A stretch of 64,000 bases of DNA from Spisula solida (taxonomy: Eukaryota; Mollusca; Bivalvia; Venerida; Mactridae), in NCBI GenBank assembly GCA_947247005.1, contig OX365952.1:50634722-50698721 (forward strand), in the 5' to 3' direction. Positions 42,828 to 53,290 of this stretch are shown piece after piece; positions within the stretch are counted from its first letter, which is position 1, and each line of letters begins with the position of its first letter. Position numbers and translations under genes: made by a program. The notes below the pieces were generated by a model. That model had not been told where the DNA came from and ran no database searches. It saw nothing but the letters and a program-made list of their open reading frames with translations.

Positions 42828-45800
42828 TTATGTAGCTTCTGCACGCAGCACTGATGGGTGCTCTGTATGCAGCTCTTCGTTATTCTGATAGTACACAATA
42901 CGTTTAACTTCCGGTGATAGTTTATAATCCGCCTTAAAATCAAAACGTAGAGGATGGGATTTCCAGTAGTTGTCTAGCCTATTTTCGAACTGATGAATGT
43001 CCTTTGAAATAATGATGTGTTCTGGAAGACTGTTCCATAAATCCACAACTCTAACTGTAAAGCTATTAAGTCTCAAGTCCTTATTGCATCTTACTTTTTC
43101 TAGCTTCAGGCTATTCCCTCTAGTAATTGAGATGTCACTAAGTTTGAAAATATCTCCAGTAACTTTGTCGTCATAAATTCCTTTCAATATTTTGAATGTT
43201 TCAATCATATCCCCTCTCATCCTACGGTATTTCAATGTTGGAAGTTTCAGTTTACGCAATCTCTCTTCATATGTTAAATCTTTCATAGTTGGTAGCATTT
43301 TAGACGCTCTTCTTTGAACATTTTCAATAGCTTCAATGTCTTTTTTCTTATATGGAGACCATACACTACTTGCATATTCTAAATTTGGTCTGACCAGAGA
43401 TTTGAATAAAAGTTTAAACATGCTATTATCCATGTAAGTAAATGACCTTCTCATAAGTCCAGCTATCTGGTTAGCTTTATTTATTTGTAGTTGAATATGT
43501 TTATCAAAATTCAGATGGTTGTCTATAGTTACACCTAGGTCCTTTTCGAAATCAACTGATTCCAGGGATGTAATTTCCCCATTATAAGTATTCATATGAT
43601 ATTTATTGTCAGTTGGACAACTGTTCTTGTTGTGAATGGATAACATCTTGCACTTTTCAGGATGAAATTTAAGCAACCATTTTGAACTCCAATCAAATAA
43701 GCTATTCAAATCATGTTGTATAATAGATACATCCCTTTCAGAGGTTATCTGTCTATATAATTTGGTATCATCTGCGAACAAGTAGACATTTGAGTCAACA
43801 CATTCCGGAAGGTCATTTATAAATATGACAAATAATACTGGTCCGAGGACTGATCCCTGTGGAATACCACTAGTAACGTTATGGAGGCTAGAAACAGATC
43901 CATTTACTTGAACACATTGTTTCCTCTCATATAAGAAGTTCTTAACCCACTCACAAATGAAGGAGTTCAAACCATATGATTTCAGTTTCAGTAAAAGTCT
44001 AGTATGTGGCACCTTATCGAATGCTTTCATAAAATCCATGTATACTGAATTTACAACACCACCCTTATCAAGAATTTGCGTCCATTCATCCATTACTTTC
44101 AGAAGTTGCAATGAAGTTGATCTACCACGGAGGAATCCAAATTGCTTGTCACTAAACAATTTATTTTTGTCCATATGCGAAACAATCCTTTCACGCATAA
44201 GTTTTTCCATTGTTTTACATAATATACTGGTTAAGCTGACAGGCCTGTAATTTGATGCAAGTTTTTTATCGCCCTTTTTGAATAACGCAGTAATTTTTGC
44301 TAATTTCCAAGAATCTGGAACAATTCCTGTCTCGTATGATTTTCTGAATATCATGCTTAAAGGTTCATCAATGATTTCACACAATTCCTTCAATACTTTA
44401 GGATGCATTTTATCAGGTCCCGGGGATTTAGAAATGTCCAAGCCTTTCAGTATTTTCCTAACTTCATGTCTGGTTATTTCAATGTCCCCACTATCATTAA
44501 CGATATCTGGTTTGTCTGGTAAGTCCGGCACAGACAGAATATCCTCATTAGTAAATACACTAGTGAAGAAGTCAGCTAAAACTTCAGCCTTTTCCTGGTC
44601 ACTACTCGCTATTTTAGTCTCCACTCCACTTTTCACATGTAGTTCAGATATCCCACTTCGATTCTTTCTTTTAGAATTAACAAACTTCCAGAAATTTTTG
44701 CAATTCACTTTTGCTGACTCGGCCACTTGTCGTTCTTTACGCTTTTTTTCGTTTCTAACGCAACGCTTCACTTTATTTCTCGCCTTGCAGTATTCCCTAT
44801 GAGCTTCTACAGTTTGTTTCTCCATATAACGTTCCCACAATCTATGTTTACGCTTGATATTTTTCACCGAGTCTTTATTTAATGGAGTATTCCCTTTGGT
44901 ATTACGTGGCTTTTTAATAGGTATGTGCCTTCCTATTGATTCACTCATTTTATTCATGAATTTTTCTAGCATAGTAACTGGATCACTATCGCCAAGTTCC
45001 TGCAACCAATCAATATCTAATTCAGCTCGCATCGCAGAGTAATCTCCCTTGTAATAATTTGGGGTTTCACAGTAATTTTTCTCCAACGAAAATGCACAGT
45101 TATACTTAAATTCAACCACACAGTGATCGCTCGAGCCAACTGGCTCCAGGTAAGACAATTCGGATATGTTATTTTGATCATTCACTAGTATTAAGTCCAG
45201 CAATGAAGACCGTTGACCATGTCTATGTCTAGTATTAGAATCAACAACCTGGTGTAAATAGTTATCGCGTACACACTCAAGAAATTCACCACTGAAACCA
45301 TCTGTATAAGTCCACGATGACCAGTTAATGTCTGGAAAGTTAAAATCACCAGTTATTATTACATGCTCCTCTCTCATCTCACAAGCTTTAGATAATAAGT
45401 CTAAAACAGCTCTAGAATTTAAATCATTCGATGAGGGACTTCTATAAACACACCCACATAGGATAGATTCAGTTTTGTTAATTGAGATTTTCACCCATAC
45501 GCTTTCATCAAATTCAGTATCTATGTTCACCTCAACTGGTGAAAATGAGTTTTTAACATATATGAGTGTCCCTCTTTTCGCGTTTGTTGGAAAGTTGCTT
45601 GGAAACAATTCATAACCGTTCAGATTAAACTCGGCCTTGTTGATGTCATAACGCACATTTTTTGGTAATACTTCAGTTACAGAAATGATATCTGGACACT
45701 GACTTTCATCACATAAAAATCTGTCTTTAAACTCATCACGTTTGTTTATAAAACTATCTGCATTGGTATAAATACAGTTCAAACTCTGCAAATTAACATT

Positions 45801-45854
45801 TTTAACAGTTTTAACAGTTTTAACTGATTGAAAAGAACTAGAACAGTTCAACAC
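42828..45854 (-). CDS. LINE ORF2: endonuclease-reverse transcriptase
   Basis: About 1008 codons. The N-terminal AP-endonuclease-like domain has CIYTNADSFINKRDEF near the start, VTEV, then GDFNFPDINW (about residues 168-177) and a closing GSSDHCVVEF (about 238). RT follows, with NYRPVSLTSILCKTMEKLM, motif A YMDFMKAFDKVPH (about 605), TSGIPQGSVLGPVLFVIFIN (about 660) and FADD (about 691-694), then thumb and C-terminal parts. The frame starts at GTG, not ATG: the first in-frame ATG falls inside the endonuclease, near CEMREEH. The frame stays open upstream and overlaps the end of ORF1 in the -1 phase, so expression probably needs frameshifting, reinitiation or a non-AUG start. Confidence 0.9.
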   Translation of the reverse strand: MLNCSSSFQSVKTVKTVKNVNLQSLNCIYTNADSFINKRDEFKDRFLCDESQCPDIISVTEVLPKNVRYDINKAEFNLNGYELFPSNFPTNAKRGTLIYVKNSFSPVEVNIDTEFDESVWVKISINKTESILCGCVYRSPSSNDLNSRAVLDLLSKACEMREEHVIITGDFNFPDINWSSWTYTDGFSGEFLECVRDNYLHQVVDSNTRHRHGQRSSLLDLILVNDQNNISELSYLEPVGSSDHCVVEFKYNCAFSLEKNYCETPNYYKGDYSAMRAELDIDWLQELGDSDPVTMLEKFMNKMSESIGRHIPIKKPRNTKGNTPLNKDSVKNIKRKHRLWERYMEKQTVEAHREYCKARNKVKRCVRNEKKRKERQVAESAKVNCKNFWKFVNSKRKNRSGISELHVKSGVETKIASSDQEKAEVLADFFTSVFTNEDILSVPDLPDKPDIVNDSGDIEITRHEVRKILKGLDISKSPGPDKMHPKVLKELCEIIDEPLSMIFRKSYETGIVPDSWKLAKITALFKKGDKKLASNYRPVSLTSILCKTMEKLMRERIVSHMDKNKLFSDKQFGFLRGRSTSLQLLKVMDEWTQILDKGGVVNSVYMDFMKAFDKVPHTRLLLKLKSYGLNSFICEWVKNFLYERKQCVQVNGSVSSLHNVTSGIPQGSVLGPVLFVIFINDLPECVDSNVYLFADDTKLYRQITSERDVSIIQHDLNSLFDWSSKWLLKFHPEKCKMLSIHNKNSCPTDNKYHMNTYNGEITSLESVDFEKDLGVTIDNHLNFDKHIQLQINKANQIAGLMRRSFTYMDNSMFKLLFKSLVRPNLEYASSVWSPYKKKDIEAIENVQRRASKMLPTMKDLTYEERLRKLKLPTLKYRRMRGDMIETFKILKGIYDDKVTGDIFKLSDISITRGNSLKLEKVRCNKDLRLNSFTVRVVDLWNSLPEHIIISKDIHQFENRLDNYWKSHPLRFDFKADYKLSPEVKRIVYYQNNEELHTEHPSVLRAEAT

Positions 45855-45883
45855 ATTTACATTGTTGGGGCTTTTAGTGTCAC

Positions 45884-46915
45884 TTACATGCCCTCTGTGT
45901 ACACTCTCAACTTTACTTTTATTACTTTCCTCTCCCAGGGGGGGCCGCGAACCACATATTTGAATTCCCCCGACTTTTCTGTTTCATTTAAAGCTTTCGC
46001 CTCCATGGCCCTTAATTTGTTCTCCTCCCTTTCTGATTGAGACATGTCGTGTGTCACGCTTATTTTCCTCAATTTGTTATCAATTTGCAGTCTTTTCAGT
46101 TTCGATAGGTTTTTCATCAAATACATTTTTGATTCATTGTCTTTAATGGAAACCTTCAATGGTCGCGGACGGTTATCAACCTTCTTTCCCAGTCTGATCA
46201 CTTTGCCAATAATGACTGGCTCCACCTCTATGACGCCACACAATTCATGCAAGAAGGAAACATCCTCCTTTTGCCTTAATTTTGTGTCCTCCTGGACAGA
46301 TTCATCAACCCCGAATACAATGACATTATTCTCTCTAAATTTGCTATAACGTAATTCACCTACTTTGCTATTTATCGTAGCCTCTACTTCATTTAGAACA
46401 TTTACACTTGGTTGAGCAGTACTGGCAGTAGTTCCAATCGCGCTAGCTATCATTTCCTCCACACGCGAGATACTAGCCTTATTTAACAATTCATTTTCAA
46501 TTTTAATGATTTTTGATTCCACCGATTCCATGAAGGCTTTGCATCGAGCTTCAATTTCGTGATCAACCTTAATATTCCTGATTACTTTTGATTCACAACT
46601 TGGACAGAACCAGTGAAGGGAAGGGTTGCTAAACCCAGCATAATCCTCTGTCGAGATACCTAGACATGTGACACAATAATACAAATTACAAGACTCACAC
46701 TGAATTACTTTATCGTTCTCGTTGTTAAAGTCAACATTGCATACAGCGCAATTCCAGCTAACCTTTTCCTTTTTGGAGCATTTTCCTCTGGTGTTTGGTG
46801 TAGAGGTCGAGGTCGTCACGGTCGATACTCTCGTGATCTCCCTCGTTGTAACCGGTGTAGAGGCACTCTTTGGCTTCCTTCCCTCATCCTTGTCCTTTGA
46901 ATTACGCATATTCAA
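45884..46915 (-). CDS. LINE ORF1: PHD-like zinc finger plus coiled coil and RRM-like region
   Basis: 343 codons from ATG at 46913-46915 (MNMRNSKDKDEGRKPKS...). Residues about 53-107 form a PHD-like zinc finger, with CAVC, CESCNLYYCVTC and CPSC; the usual His ligand is replaced, leaving Cys pairs. An alpha-helical/coiled-coil stretch follows (about 110-180). Then comes an RRM-like/L1-ORF1-type segment starting NNVIVFGVDESVQED (about 193) and continuing through VTHDMSQSEREENK. PHD fingers in ORF1 are known from CR1/L2-type LINEs, where ORF1 protein binds element RNA. It ends EGM-stop, about 30 bp before the annotated start of ORF2. Confidence 0.87.
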   Translation of the reverse strand: MNMRNSKDKDEGRKPKSASTPVTTREITRVSTVTTSTSTPNTRGKCSKKEKVSWNCAVCNVDFNNENDKVIQCESCNLYYCVTCLGISTEDYAGFSNPSLHWFCPSCESKVIRNIKVDHEIEARCKAFMESVESKIIKIENELLNKASISRVEEMIASAIGTTASTAQPSVNVLNEVEATINSKVGELRYSKFRENNVIVFGVDESVQEDTKLRQKEDVSFLHELCGVIEVEPVIIGKVIRLGKKVDNRPRPLKVSIKDNESKMYLMKNLSKLKRLQIDNKLRKISVTHDMSQSEREENKLRAMEAKALNETEKSGEFKYVVRGPPWERKVIKVKLRVYTEGM

Positions 46916-47250
46916 TTAACAATTCAGAACAAATACCCAAACTATAATAATTTCACTCCGGGAATTTCTCGCGGACGGCGGTTATTTACTTTCGCGCCTA
47001 AATGACACAATTGCAGGAATAAACAATGACCGATATTCTCACTAATAATCCATAATCCGTACACAGATCACAGTCACGATGAAGATGAATAATTCCTACA
47101 CACGAATCACATTAATTAGATGAACGATTCGTCTCCATTTACGAGGATTTTCCCGATTTTAGAAATAAAGTCTGCTCTTCCTAAATTTTCAACCCGACAT
47201 CACCGGAAGCGGAAGTCGTCTTACGAAACCTCTGACGGTCACACACGGCA

Positions 47251-48389
47251 TCGGGTGTTGATTTTATTGTATAAGTACGTTAATTGTGAGTGATAAAGAC
47301 GATTTTCCTAGCTTACCAAGTACTAGCGTCGTGTAATCGGAAAAAAATCTCCTATAAAATTTCTTTTCTCGCAGGAACAAAACACTGCAAAATGGCGACA
47401 GTTTTTATCATGTATAAATGCCGGTCGGACCGTTCAGATTAGGAACGAAGATGATACTCATACGCGCTATTTTTAATTAGACATACAGTTTATAGATAAC
47501 TTGGATAACACAAATACTTGAAACGTTTTAAGAATATTGCATTGGTTTTTTTCATAATCACTTTTTTCAATTTAAAAATCGCATTGAAAAACGAACTACT
47601 TTTTACGTACGTAGTACTTCGGGGAAAATTTTAACCGCCGTGGCTTCATACGCTTAGAATCACTGCGCATTATAATTTTATTTTATTCATATTCTATTAT
47701 TTATTTACCTTCTTTGAAATTGAACAACCTTGTTATGAGATTCAAATCATCAGCATAGTTAACTCATATGAGAAAATATATTTTGATCACACAAAAGGCA
47801 CATATATGGAACTACTTTGTCTTTAATTGAATTTTCTGGACTACTTTCGCTCAGGTATTAAGGACTCGCGTTTCAGATTGACTTCTGTATTTGTTTGGAA
47901 AACCCAAACAAATAAAAATTAAAAGTAACTTTAATTCTTAATAATTTTCACCTGTCAAGGCTGTCCTGCTGGGGTATGATTTACACCTTTAGTGAAAGCT
48001 CTAATTATATATAGACACTACTAGTCTTTCTTTTTGTAAACATTTATCTTTACAAAAAAGATAATCAAGTGAAGAGAAAGTTCAACAGATTAAACTTATT
48101 GATCATGAAGATGTAGAATCTAGATCTATGTGAAAATTACTGTCGATCAGTTCTTTAATGCCAGTCAAACACCAACACGTCGACATGAACATAAACTTAT
48201 ATTAACATGACAAAAACATTCGTTACAAATCCTTACATTTCCAAATTGACTAATCCCGACCCAGTATTGTCGCAACATAAACGTGTTAAAAACGAAATCG
48301 AGATCCTTTCTGATGATTAAGGCGATAAATCGGATGAGAGTGTTTAGTAATTGCAAAATGATTGTTCATATTTCATGTTCATATTTCAG
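47251..48389. other. TRIM intron, distal part
   Basis: No feature recognised between the LINE 5' region and exon 2. The open frame of exon 2 extends upstream to 48283, but family alignment and the acceptor place the exon start at 48390. Confidence 0.45.
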
Positions 48390-49746
48390 ATCTTGTCCTG
48401 ACAGTCACATCCATTCTATACCAGATATGATTGACACCATATTTAACCTGACTGATTGCAAACACACACAGAAGCTACTGAAAGATATGATAGTATCCAT
48501 GGAAACCGTAAGTAAATCTAAAGATACACAACTTGAAACATTGAATGAAGCAAAGAAAGAAGCACTGGACAAAGTGACGACATTTCAGAAAGCGTTAGAA
48601 GCCATCGTAAGAAAAGCTGCTGAGTCGTCCAAACAAAAAGTTGAATCTGCGTACAAGGAACTGACAGATGACATCCTACAAGACAAACACAAAGCTGAAA
48701 ACATCTGTGAATATTTACAGAATACAGACCAGAAACTGAACCAATCCGAAGGAAACAGAGCCCAGCGTTTTGTTTGTACGAAAATTGCCGAAGAAATGCT
48801 GAAAGAAGCCGACCTTGAGATGATGAAAAAGAAGCTGCATCAGAATACAGACGTTCAGATATCATTCAGTCCAGACTATTCATTGAAGGACTATCTCACA
48901 GCTTTACAAGGTATTGGTCAAGTACAGAAACACGAAAAACAGACCCATCACGACCTCTACAAAATCAAAGGCAGACGAGATGTTAACATTAAACTGTCTG
49001 ATGATTCTATGTATTCCTATTCACAGGGTTGTTGTGTTACACATGATAATCAACTCCTGGTCACCGATTGCAACAATAACAAACTGAAACGTATTGATAT
49101 ACAGAAGATGTCAGTGGTTGATTATTGTACTTTAGATTCTGAACCTAATGGTGTTAGTTGTATAAGTAAACACGAAGTTGTTGTTGCATGTATGGATGAT
49201 AACGAGATCCAGTTTGTTTCCATTAAGGGCAAGATGACTCTTACAAGACAAATTAAAATGTCTCATGCTTGTTATGGTATAGCTTTCAATGATGGTAAAC
49301 TGTATGTGACAGATGCATGTGAGTCACTCTATGTATATGATATGACTGGTACCCTGTTAAAGACAATAAAACACGACAATGCTGGGAACAAGCTGTTCAA
49401 TGTGAGTTCACACATTGCTTTCAATGAGAGTGGAAACAGAATGTTTGTTGGAGGTGGGAAGAATGTAGTTGTATGTTTTGATGATCAGGGAAATTACCTG
49501 TCTACTATTACAGACACTGAGCTAAGTGATGTTGATGGTGTATGTGTTGACTATAGGGGGAATATGTTTGTTATAGGGTACGACTCTTATAATGTTGTAC
49601 AATTCAGTGAGAATGGTGAGAAAGTTGGTGTGGTTGTGAAGCAAGAAGATGGATTATATAAGCCTGTCTCAGTGTGTTTCCACCAAGGTAGAATGTTTGT
49701 TACCATGTATTACAGTGATGTTGTGAAAATGTATGAACTGGAGTAA
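48390..49746 (+). CDS. TRIM-like gene exon 2: coiled coil and NHL-like propeller
   Basis: 1357-bp terminal exon, intact. The acceptor ATATTTCAG completes the Lys codon started in exon 1. The exon encodes SCPDSHIHSIPDMIDTIF, then a long helical region rich in Lys/Glu (about 110 residues, e.g. KKEALDKVTTFQKALEAIVR), a linker, and about 250 residues of beta-propeller-like repeats. Recurring patterns include DNQLLVTDCNNNKLKRIDI, DGKLYVTDACESLYVYDM, GNRMFVGGGKNVVVCFD, GNMFVIGYDSYNVVQFSENG and GRMFVTMYYSDVVKMYELE. This is an NHL/TRIM-32-like layout. Stop TAA at 49744-49746. The minus ORF 48518-48865 is a shadow. Confidence 0.88.
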
Positions 49747-50750
49747 ATAATCACGATGACAAAGAGATAGTAGAACTGTATATTCCGTATACATGTACAT
49801 GTATTATTCACAGATAGGTGAACATTAATCTCTGTGAACTTCACAGTAAGCAGATTATTTTATTATAGATTTGCTGACATTATCTGAGTGTTTGGTATTT
49901 GTACAACTTGATAACCTTATATAGTGTTTGTTATAATTATAGTGCTAGATAACGGTATACAACTATATACAGTATAATCTCTATAGAGAAACACACTTTG
50001 GAAGCTGCAAATATTGGCCATGGTTTAGAGGTGGAATTCTCTACATAGCCGATACAAAATATATAATTAATCACTGTTTAACTATAGTAAGCAGAGTGAT
50101 TTGCTGACACAGTAACTCGTATTTGAGCAATTTGATAACATCAAACAGTGCTTCATATACTAGTAATTACAGATTATGTTTGTACTTAGACAACGGTATT
50201 ATCAGATTGACATGAAACATTTCATCTAAATGTACTTGTACATAAACCGGACTATTTTGTTAAATGTATGTTAGCATTGAATATAACCTAGCGCTTCTAC
50301 ATAGATTAGTTGTAGACGTTTTAACATTTTCCCATTGCTTCGCTATCATTTTATGTGCATTGTACGTGTATATGTTGTAATTAAACACACTGTAACATTG
50401 TATATAGACAAATGTACATACATAACACGAATGTACCTGACTTACCTTATCCTTACATTGTCTGTTTTGTTTTTGTTTTGATTCGTATTTTATTTAGACT
50501 ACTTGAAATAAGAATATAATCAACAATATATTATTTCTTTGTGTCGTTTCTTGTCTATATCGGGTGAAATATACAAAAGATTGTACACCTGTTCATACTT
50601 CCACTGTATTTATTCAATGAATGTGTCTTCTATCAATTGAAGAATAACAAAAATACGAAAATATGACAAAATACACATAATGAGCTGAACAGTGATATTT
50701 TCTACTTAACCGCTGCCTTAACGGATCGAGGTCGTAATCACAAGAACGCC
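49747..50750. other. 3' flank of TRIM-like gene with pogo-like remnant
   Basis: Probably includes the 3' UTR. Near 49972-50045 there is CAGTATAATCTCTATAGAGA with an inner ATATTGGCCATGGTTTAGAG block, resembling the MITE at 12070-12246. No poly(A) signal was assigned. Confidence 0.4.
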
Positions 50751-50754
50751 ATTT

Positions 50755-50950
50755 AAAATCAACAAGAATAAATCGGTCTGAAACAACTCTTTACTATAAC
50801 AAGCTTCTCAACTTCACTTCGGTCAACACGACAACTTCCGATTAACATAAAGATAGGAACATTAGATGCGCCTTGAGGTGCAAATTGCGAATAGGTAAGG
50901 ATCCTATAGGTCGCAAGTAGCACGTCAAACCTTATTGTTCTAAACCAGCA
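50755..50950. repeat. Diverged copy of the repeat at 56592-56833 and 61168-61396
   Basis: Shares ACAACTTCCGATTAACATAA, ATGCGCCTTGAGGTGCAAAT and CCTATAGGTCGCAAG with the other copies. The minus ORF 50759-51082 runs across it and is therefore not proposed as a gene. Confidence 0.6.
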
Positions 50951-51469
50951 ATATGTAGCAAACGTACTAATAAAGACCACTATATTGTTTTCGTCTATAA
51001 TAATGAGCGACATCAATATTGAGAGAATACCCAATGCTATCATATTGCTAATCAGTAGGAACCAAAGACAAGAATAATTCACAATTAAAATTCAAAACAT
51101 GTGTCTTAAGTTGATTGTATAGAGTGATGCTTAATATTTAATAATATATTAACTTCAATGACTTTTTCAGTTTTTAAGATAAAATTTGGTAGATTTTTTT
51201 ATATATTTGATTAGCATACAAGTGTAAGATTTCTTCCGCATCATTTTATGTTTTCGAAGCAGATGTTCAAAAATTTTTAGCCAGTATGAAAACAAAGAAT
51301 CTATCCTAATGGTTGCTCAAGATACTTATATCATTACTTTTCTGCGATCAAGTTGATGCTGGTGTTGGCTCGTGAGTCTCCGACTTGTTATGTTCTGCAT
51401 TGATCAATGACTTACCATTCAAGACCCGGTTTACTGCTTGACTCATGGCTAATACCTGCCTCCTCTACC
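50951..51469. other. Intergenic, no feature seen
   Basis: AT-rich, no structure recognised. Confidence 0.4.
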
Positions 51470-51665
51470 GGACATGCCTGTATCTAATCTCTCTCTCCCT
51501 TCAGGGGCTTTCTCTCAGTCTGTCCCTCTGGTCAGTTCATGCTGTATCTGCAATGGTAGAGGATGCACCTGGGCCCTTGTGGCTGCAACAATAATCAATA
51601 ATGTCAAGTGCCTTTGAACGTGCGTTTGCATGAAAAGGGCGCTATATAAATATGGTATATTTTTA
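51470..51665 (+). mobile_element. tRNA-Asp SINE family, 5'-truncated (no tRNA head)
   Basis: Begins at CCGGACATGCCTGTATCTAA and runs through the rest of the SINE body (TTCAGGGGCTTTCTCTCAGT, AGAGGATGCACCTGGGCCCT) to AAAAGGGCGCTATATAAATA and a T/A-rich tail. It contains a small insertion (ATAATCAATAATGTC). Confidence 0.8.
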
Positions 51666-53130
51666 TTTATTTATTTGTTTAATGTTATATTTTGCTAAAA
51701 TTTTCAGAAACTGTCCAATAGAGTATTGTCTTTCTAATGCTATATTATCATGATTTCCATATTCTTTAAAACTAACCCCGGTTTTCCTGGAGAACGGCTC
51801 ATATCTATTTACATGTAGGGAAACGGAATTTTCAGGCGAGGCAATAACCAGCATTAACCTCTAATTAATTGTTGCGTACCAGTGCTCATATTCAGGTTAC
51901 ACTAACAGACGTATCACAGGGACCGGGACGTTGTCATGCAACAGAGATTGGCGCTTTAAGCTAGTGTATGGAAAAATGAAACATCGGAAGCCTCTTCAAC
52001 ACTTATCTTTCTCTTTCTCTTATACACTCGACAAATTTTCAGTTCGACACAACCAGTTATATTAACGAGCAACGTACATTCAAAGAAAATAATTAATACA
52101 CAGCTGCAGAGTTACTTCATGTATAATATTTCCCTGCGAAGTTAAAATAAAACATTGGTTCTTAATTAGCACTGATATTGAAGGACGGTGGTAATTTATT
52201 GGTAGCTACTGTTTTGTTGTTAGTTTAGCTAGTATGATCAAAAAGTGTACCCAGGCCCTACCGCTGTGTGTACCAATGACTCATCTCCAGTAGATATACA
52301 TGTGTATATACATATAATGATATGAAGGAACTGCTTTCTTTGATATTGTGGAAATAGTTTAAGTAGTTTTCAACACAGGTAACAAAGTATTATTAATGAT
52401 ACATTTACCAGTGTGGTTTTCATTAGAAAGAAAAGAAATAACGTTAATGTACACAAGTTATCAGAAGTTTTAAATATTAACATGCACGAATAGCAATGTG
52501 CCACAAAGGTGCATTAGTGCCACCGACGGGCAAGTCGCACCTACGGCTAAAACGAGAACATTTTTTATTATCATTCACTTATTTAATTTCATGAAATTTT
52601 ATTTGAAATTACATAATCGAAAAAAAAATATTGTGTTCAAATTTAAAGTATGTAAGTTATACTTAGAAATGTCGCCTAGTGTTTATGCGTAGAGAACGGA
52701 TGTTTCGTAACACCGGAACGCTTTTCACGAGAATCCCGTGCAAGACAAAGCGACACGAGTGTCGGTTGCATTACTTTTGAATTACCCCTCGTATATTTCA
52801 ATGCACGGATGTTGATACTTCAAACATTTAGGAAGTAGTTCAATACATACCAGTATTGCGTTTCATGTAAACATATTTATTCGAATCTAATTTGTCATAC
52901 AATCATGTGTTTGCAACTTACCAAGAAAACCTAATTATAGTATATTCCAGAAGTTGTGACAGTAGGCCCACGCGTTCGTTGAAATTCGGTAAACTTCTCG
53001 TACGCCTTAAACTGTCATCTTCTGGTACATTTTCTGTATGATGAAAGTTGTATATAGTACGGATAGTTCGAACTGATCCTCGACCTTCTATTAGTATAAT
53101 TTAACAACTGATTTTTTGTCTACATTTGTA
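51666..53130. other. Intergenic, little recognised
   Basis: Contains the inverted copy (51777-51799) of the GAGCCGTTCTCCAGGAAAAC block seen at 32092. The ORFs 51663-51854 and 52498-52692 are unsupported. No other feature is seen. Confidence 0.4.
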
Positions 53131-53290
53131 ACCCCGGTTGTATTTTTTCATAAGCAGAGAGTATCACGAAGACGCTATAAATACAAACACAATTGTTAAT
53201 GGACCGACATTGCACGATTTACTCGCGATAATTGATATATTCAACGTAAGAACCTAATAATATATACATGCATAAAGGTGAGGATCATAT
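53131..53290. repeat. Diverged repeat, inverted copy at 58195-58345
   Basis: Read on the minus strand it contains GGTTCTTACGTTGAATATAT, CGAGTAAATCGTGCAATGTC and AGCGTCTTCGTGATACTCTC. These match GGTTCTTGCGTTGAATATAT, CGAGCAAATCGTGCAATATC and GAGCGTCTTCGTGATACTTT on the plus strand near 58225-58310. An old interspersed repeat that now brackets most of the lectin-like gene. Confidence 0.6.

Larger units (their letters stand above)
42800..47250 (-). mobile_element. LINE, apparently full-coding (CR1/jockey supergroup)
   Basis: Minus-strand non-LTR retrotransposon with ORF1 (46915-45884) and ORF2 (45854-42828) both intact. The element ends just after the ORF2 stop: 3' of the stop there is only a short tail built from ATAAGGTA-like repeats (about 42795-42835) and no long poly(A), as in CR1/L2-type LINEs. 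The 5' boundary is not defined; the stretch 46916-47250 may be its 5' UTR. Inserted in the TRIM-like gene's intron, antisense to the host gene. Intact ORFs suggest recent activity (inference). Confidence 0.85.
34366..49746 (+). pseudogene. TRIM-like B-box/coiled-coil/NHL-propeller gene, two exons, frameshifted
   Basis: Exon 1 (34366-34708) carries two B-box zinc fingers and exon 2 (48390-49746) the coiled coil and beta-propeller. The donor ATCACAA|GTAAGT and acceptor ATATTTCAG|ATCTTG join in phase to give DHKSCPDSHIHSIPDM, a junction typical of molluscan TRIM-like genes. A one-base deletion at about 34519-34523 shifts exon 1 out of frame inside B-box 1, leading to a stop at 34534. As it stands the locus cannot make the full protein from the first ATG. 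It may be a recent pseudogene, a sequencing error, or translated from a downstream start. Such proteins lack a RING here; related bivalve families are widely expanded and linked to immune or ubiquitin-related roles (general knowledge; function here is inference). Confidence 0.75.

Noticed and set aside
43957..46919. Plus-strand ORFs of up to 174 residues opposite the LINE
   Set aside because: They are antisense shadows of LINE ORF1 and ORF2, which have clear domains on the minus strand.
50759..51082. Hydrophobic 107-residue minus ORF
   Set aside because: Its C-terminal half is a copy of a dispersed repeat seen at 56592 and 61168, so it is unlikely to be a gene.
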